Position numbers and translations under genes: made by a program. The notes under the pieces are model-generated. The model worked only from the letters and a program-made list of their open reading frames with translations. It did no database searches and had not been told where the DNA came from. From Prevotella vespertina (GTDB lineage: Bacteria; Bacteroidota; Bacteroidia; Bacteroidales; Bacteroidaceae): a stretch of 64,000 bases of DNA. Below, piece after piece: positions 63,787-64,000 of this stretch (position 1 is the stretch's first letter; each line of letters starts with the position of its first letter). The stretch is from positions 58,588 through 122,587 of the forward strand of contig NZ_VVIQ01000008.1 in NCBI RefSeq assembly GCF_009728485.1. Direction: 5' to 3'.

Positions 63787-63895
63787 GAAAAAAAGGTAGA
63801 CCCTTTTAGCAAAAAAGGTAGACCTATTTGCCTGAAAAGGTAGACCTATTTTGAAGAAAGGGTAGACCTTTTCCCAGAAAACCGTCTACCTTTTC
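63787..63895. repeat. 22-bp array F: four direct units plus one inverted
   Basis: GGTAGACC starts at 63795, 63817, 63839 and 63861, period exactly 22. An inverted copy (CCGTCTACC) ends at 63890. Units have an AAAGG...CCTTT dyad. It lies just after the stop of the DUF3408 gene. Confidence 0.88.
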
Positions 63896-63902
63896 TTACG
63901 GC

Positions 63903-64000
63903 TTACAGTCTTCTCCATTTCTCTATGTCTTCACCATATTCCTCCAGATGCTGACGCACGATGTTCTCAACAAAGCTTGAAAGGTTGCTGCCCCTGTCGC
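63903..64000 (-). CDS. DUF3408-family protein of the mobilizable element (5' part outside the window)
   Basis: Only the last 32 codons are visible, ending TAA at 63905-63903. The residues RGSNLSSFVENIVRQHLEEY followed by GEDIEKWRRL match the end of DUF3408 proteins, which are encoded in Bacteroidetes conjugative and mobilizable elements. These are probably DNA-binding or partition-related accessory proteins. No more can be said from the fragment. Confidence 0.7.
   Translation of the reverse strand, partial: DRGSNLSSFVENIVRQHLEEYGEDIEKWRRL

Larger units (their letters stand above)
63521..63902. other. 382-bp noncoding region with oriT candidate and array F
   Basis: From the MobC-like gene outward: about 90 bp without structure, the two stem-loops at 63614-63665, about 120 bp of plain sequence, and array F. 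Confidence 0.6.

Overview
The window looks like chromosomal DNA of a Bacteroidales bacterium, most likely an oral Prevotella of the P. melaninogenica type. This is inferred from gene content (EF-G2, RprXY, LptC next to an outer-membrane barrel gene, a DUF4105/Lnb-type protein, fimbrillin-family lipoproteins, large SecA), from the low GC content, from the absence of Shine-Dalgarno sequences, and from many copies of the Bacteroidetes -7 promoter element TAnnTTTG. I saw no rRNA, tRNA, CRISPR array or transposase gene.

Layout. 1-5.4 kb (minus): envelope biogenesis genes, namely a PpiD/SurA-like foldase (cut by the window edge), a CorC/HlyC-type CBS protein, LptC and an outer-membrane protein. 5.5-11.3 kb (plus): Lnb-like DUF4105 protein, a small exported protein, SecA and an overlapping lone ABC ATPase. 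11.5-17.8 kb (minus): HHH-barrel protein, membrane protein, glycogen branching enzyme GlgB and a MORN-repeat protein. 18-21.5 kb: first fimbrillin module. 21.5-31.4 kb: type II pantothenate kinase, HU, a 29-residue mS38-like basic protein, RNase G, a GH13 amylase fused to an AlaX-like domain, FabD, a GH109-like protein and an AAA/CYTH-like ATPase. 31.5-43.3 kb: rpsF-rpsR-rplI, RprXY, an EF-G2 lacking the catalytic His, HemW, UraA, a serpin and a small protein. 43.5-45.3 kb: second fimbrillin locus. 45.5-49.2 kb: iron/B12-type permease plus binding protein, and an SLC13 transporter. 49.5-52.7 kb: third fimbrillin module. 52.8-61.5 kb: fmt-ClC-tsaC, a ROK kinase, and LysE-DUF4924-rfbD-prfC. 62-64 kb: left part of a mobilizable element (relaxase, MobC-like protein, DUF3408 protein, candidate oriT).

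The most interesting system is a pair of paralogous modules (18.0-21.46 kb and 49.5-52.71 kb). Each has, in transcription order on the minus strand: a TACCTTTG promoter; a leader ORF that runs through a dinucleotide repeat ((AG)22 or (TG)13); a leader of about 92 nt that is nearly identical in the two copies and contains a terminator-like hairpin; a small YxxPxC peptide gene; a fimbrillin-like lipoprotein gene; an HU-like DNA-binding gene; and a conserved 3' repeat. In both modules the repeat number decides the reading frame. Two frames stop before the hairpin and one frame carries ribosomes across it. In the 52-kb copy the open frame continues into the peptide gene itself. I propose phase-variable, translation-gated attenuation. 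The third locus (45 kb) has the peptide-fimbrillin pair but a short leader without repeat or hairpin.

A second unexplained pattern is a set of seven intergenic arrays of 3-7 tandem units with a strict 22-23 bp period. Nearly every array has its own unit sequence, but the units generally carry a short dyad. Several arrays end or begin in an inverted copy that makes a hairpin. They occur in the chromosomal backbone, in the fimbrillin modules and in the mobilizable element.
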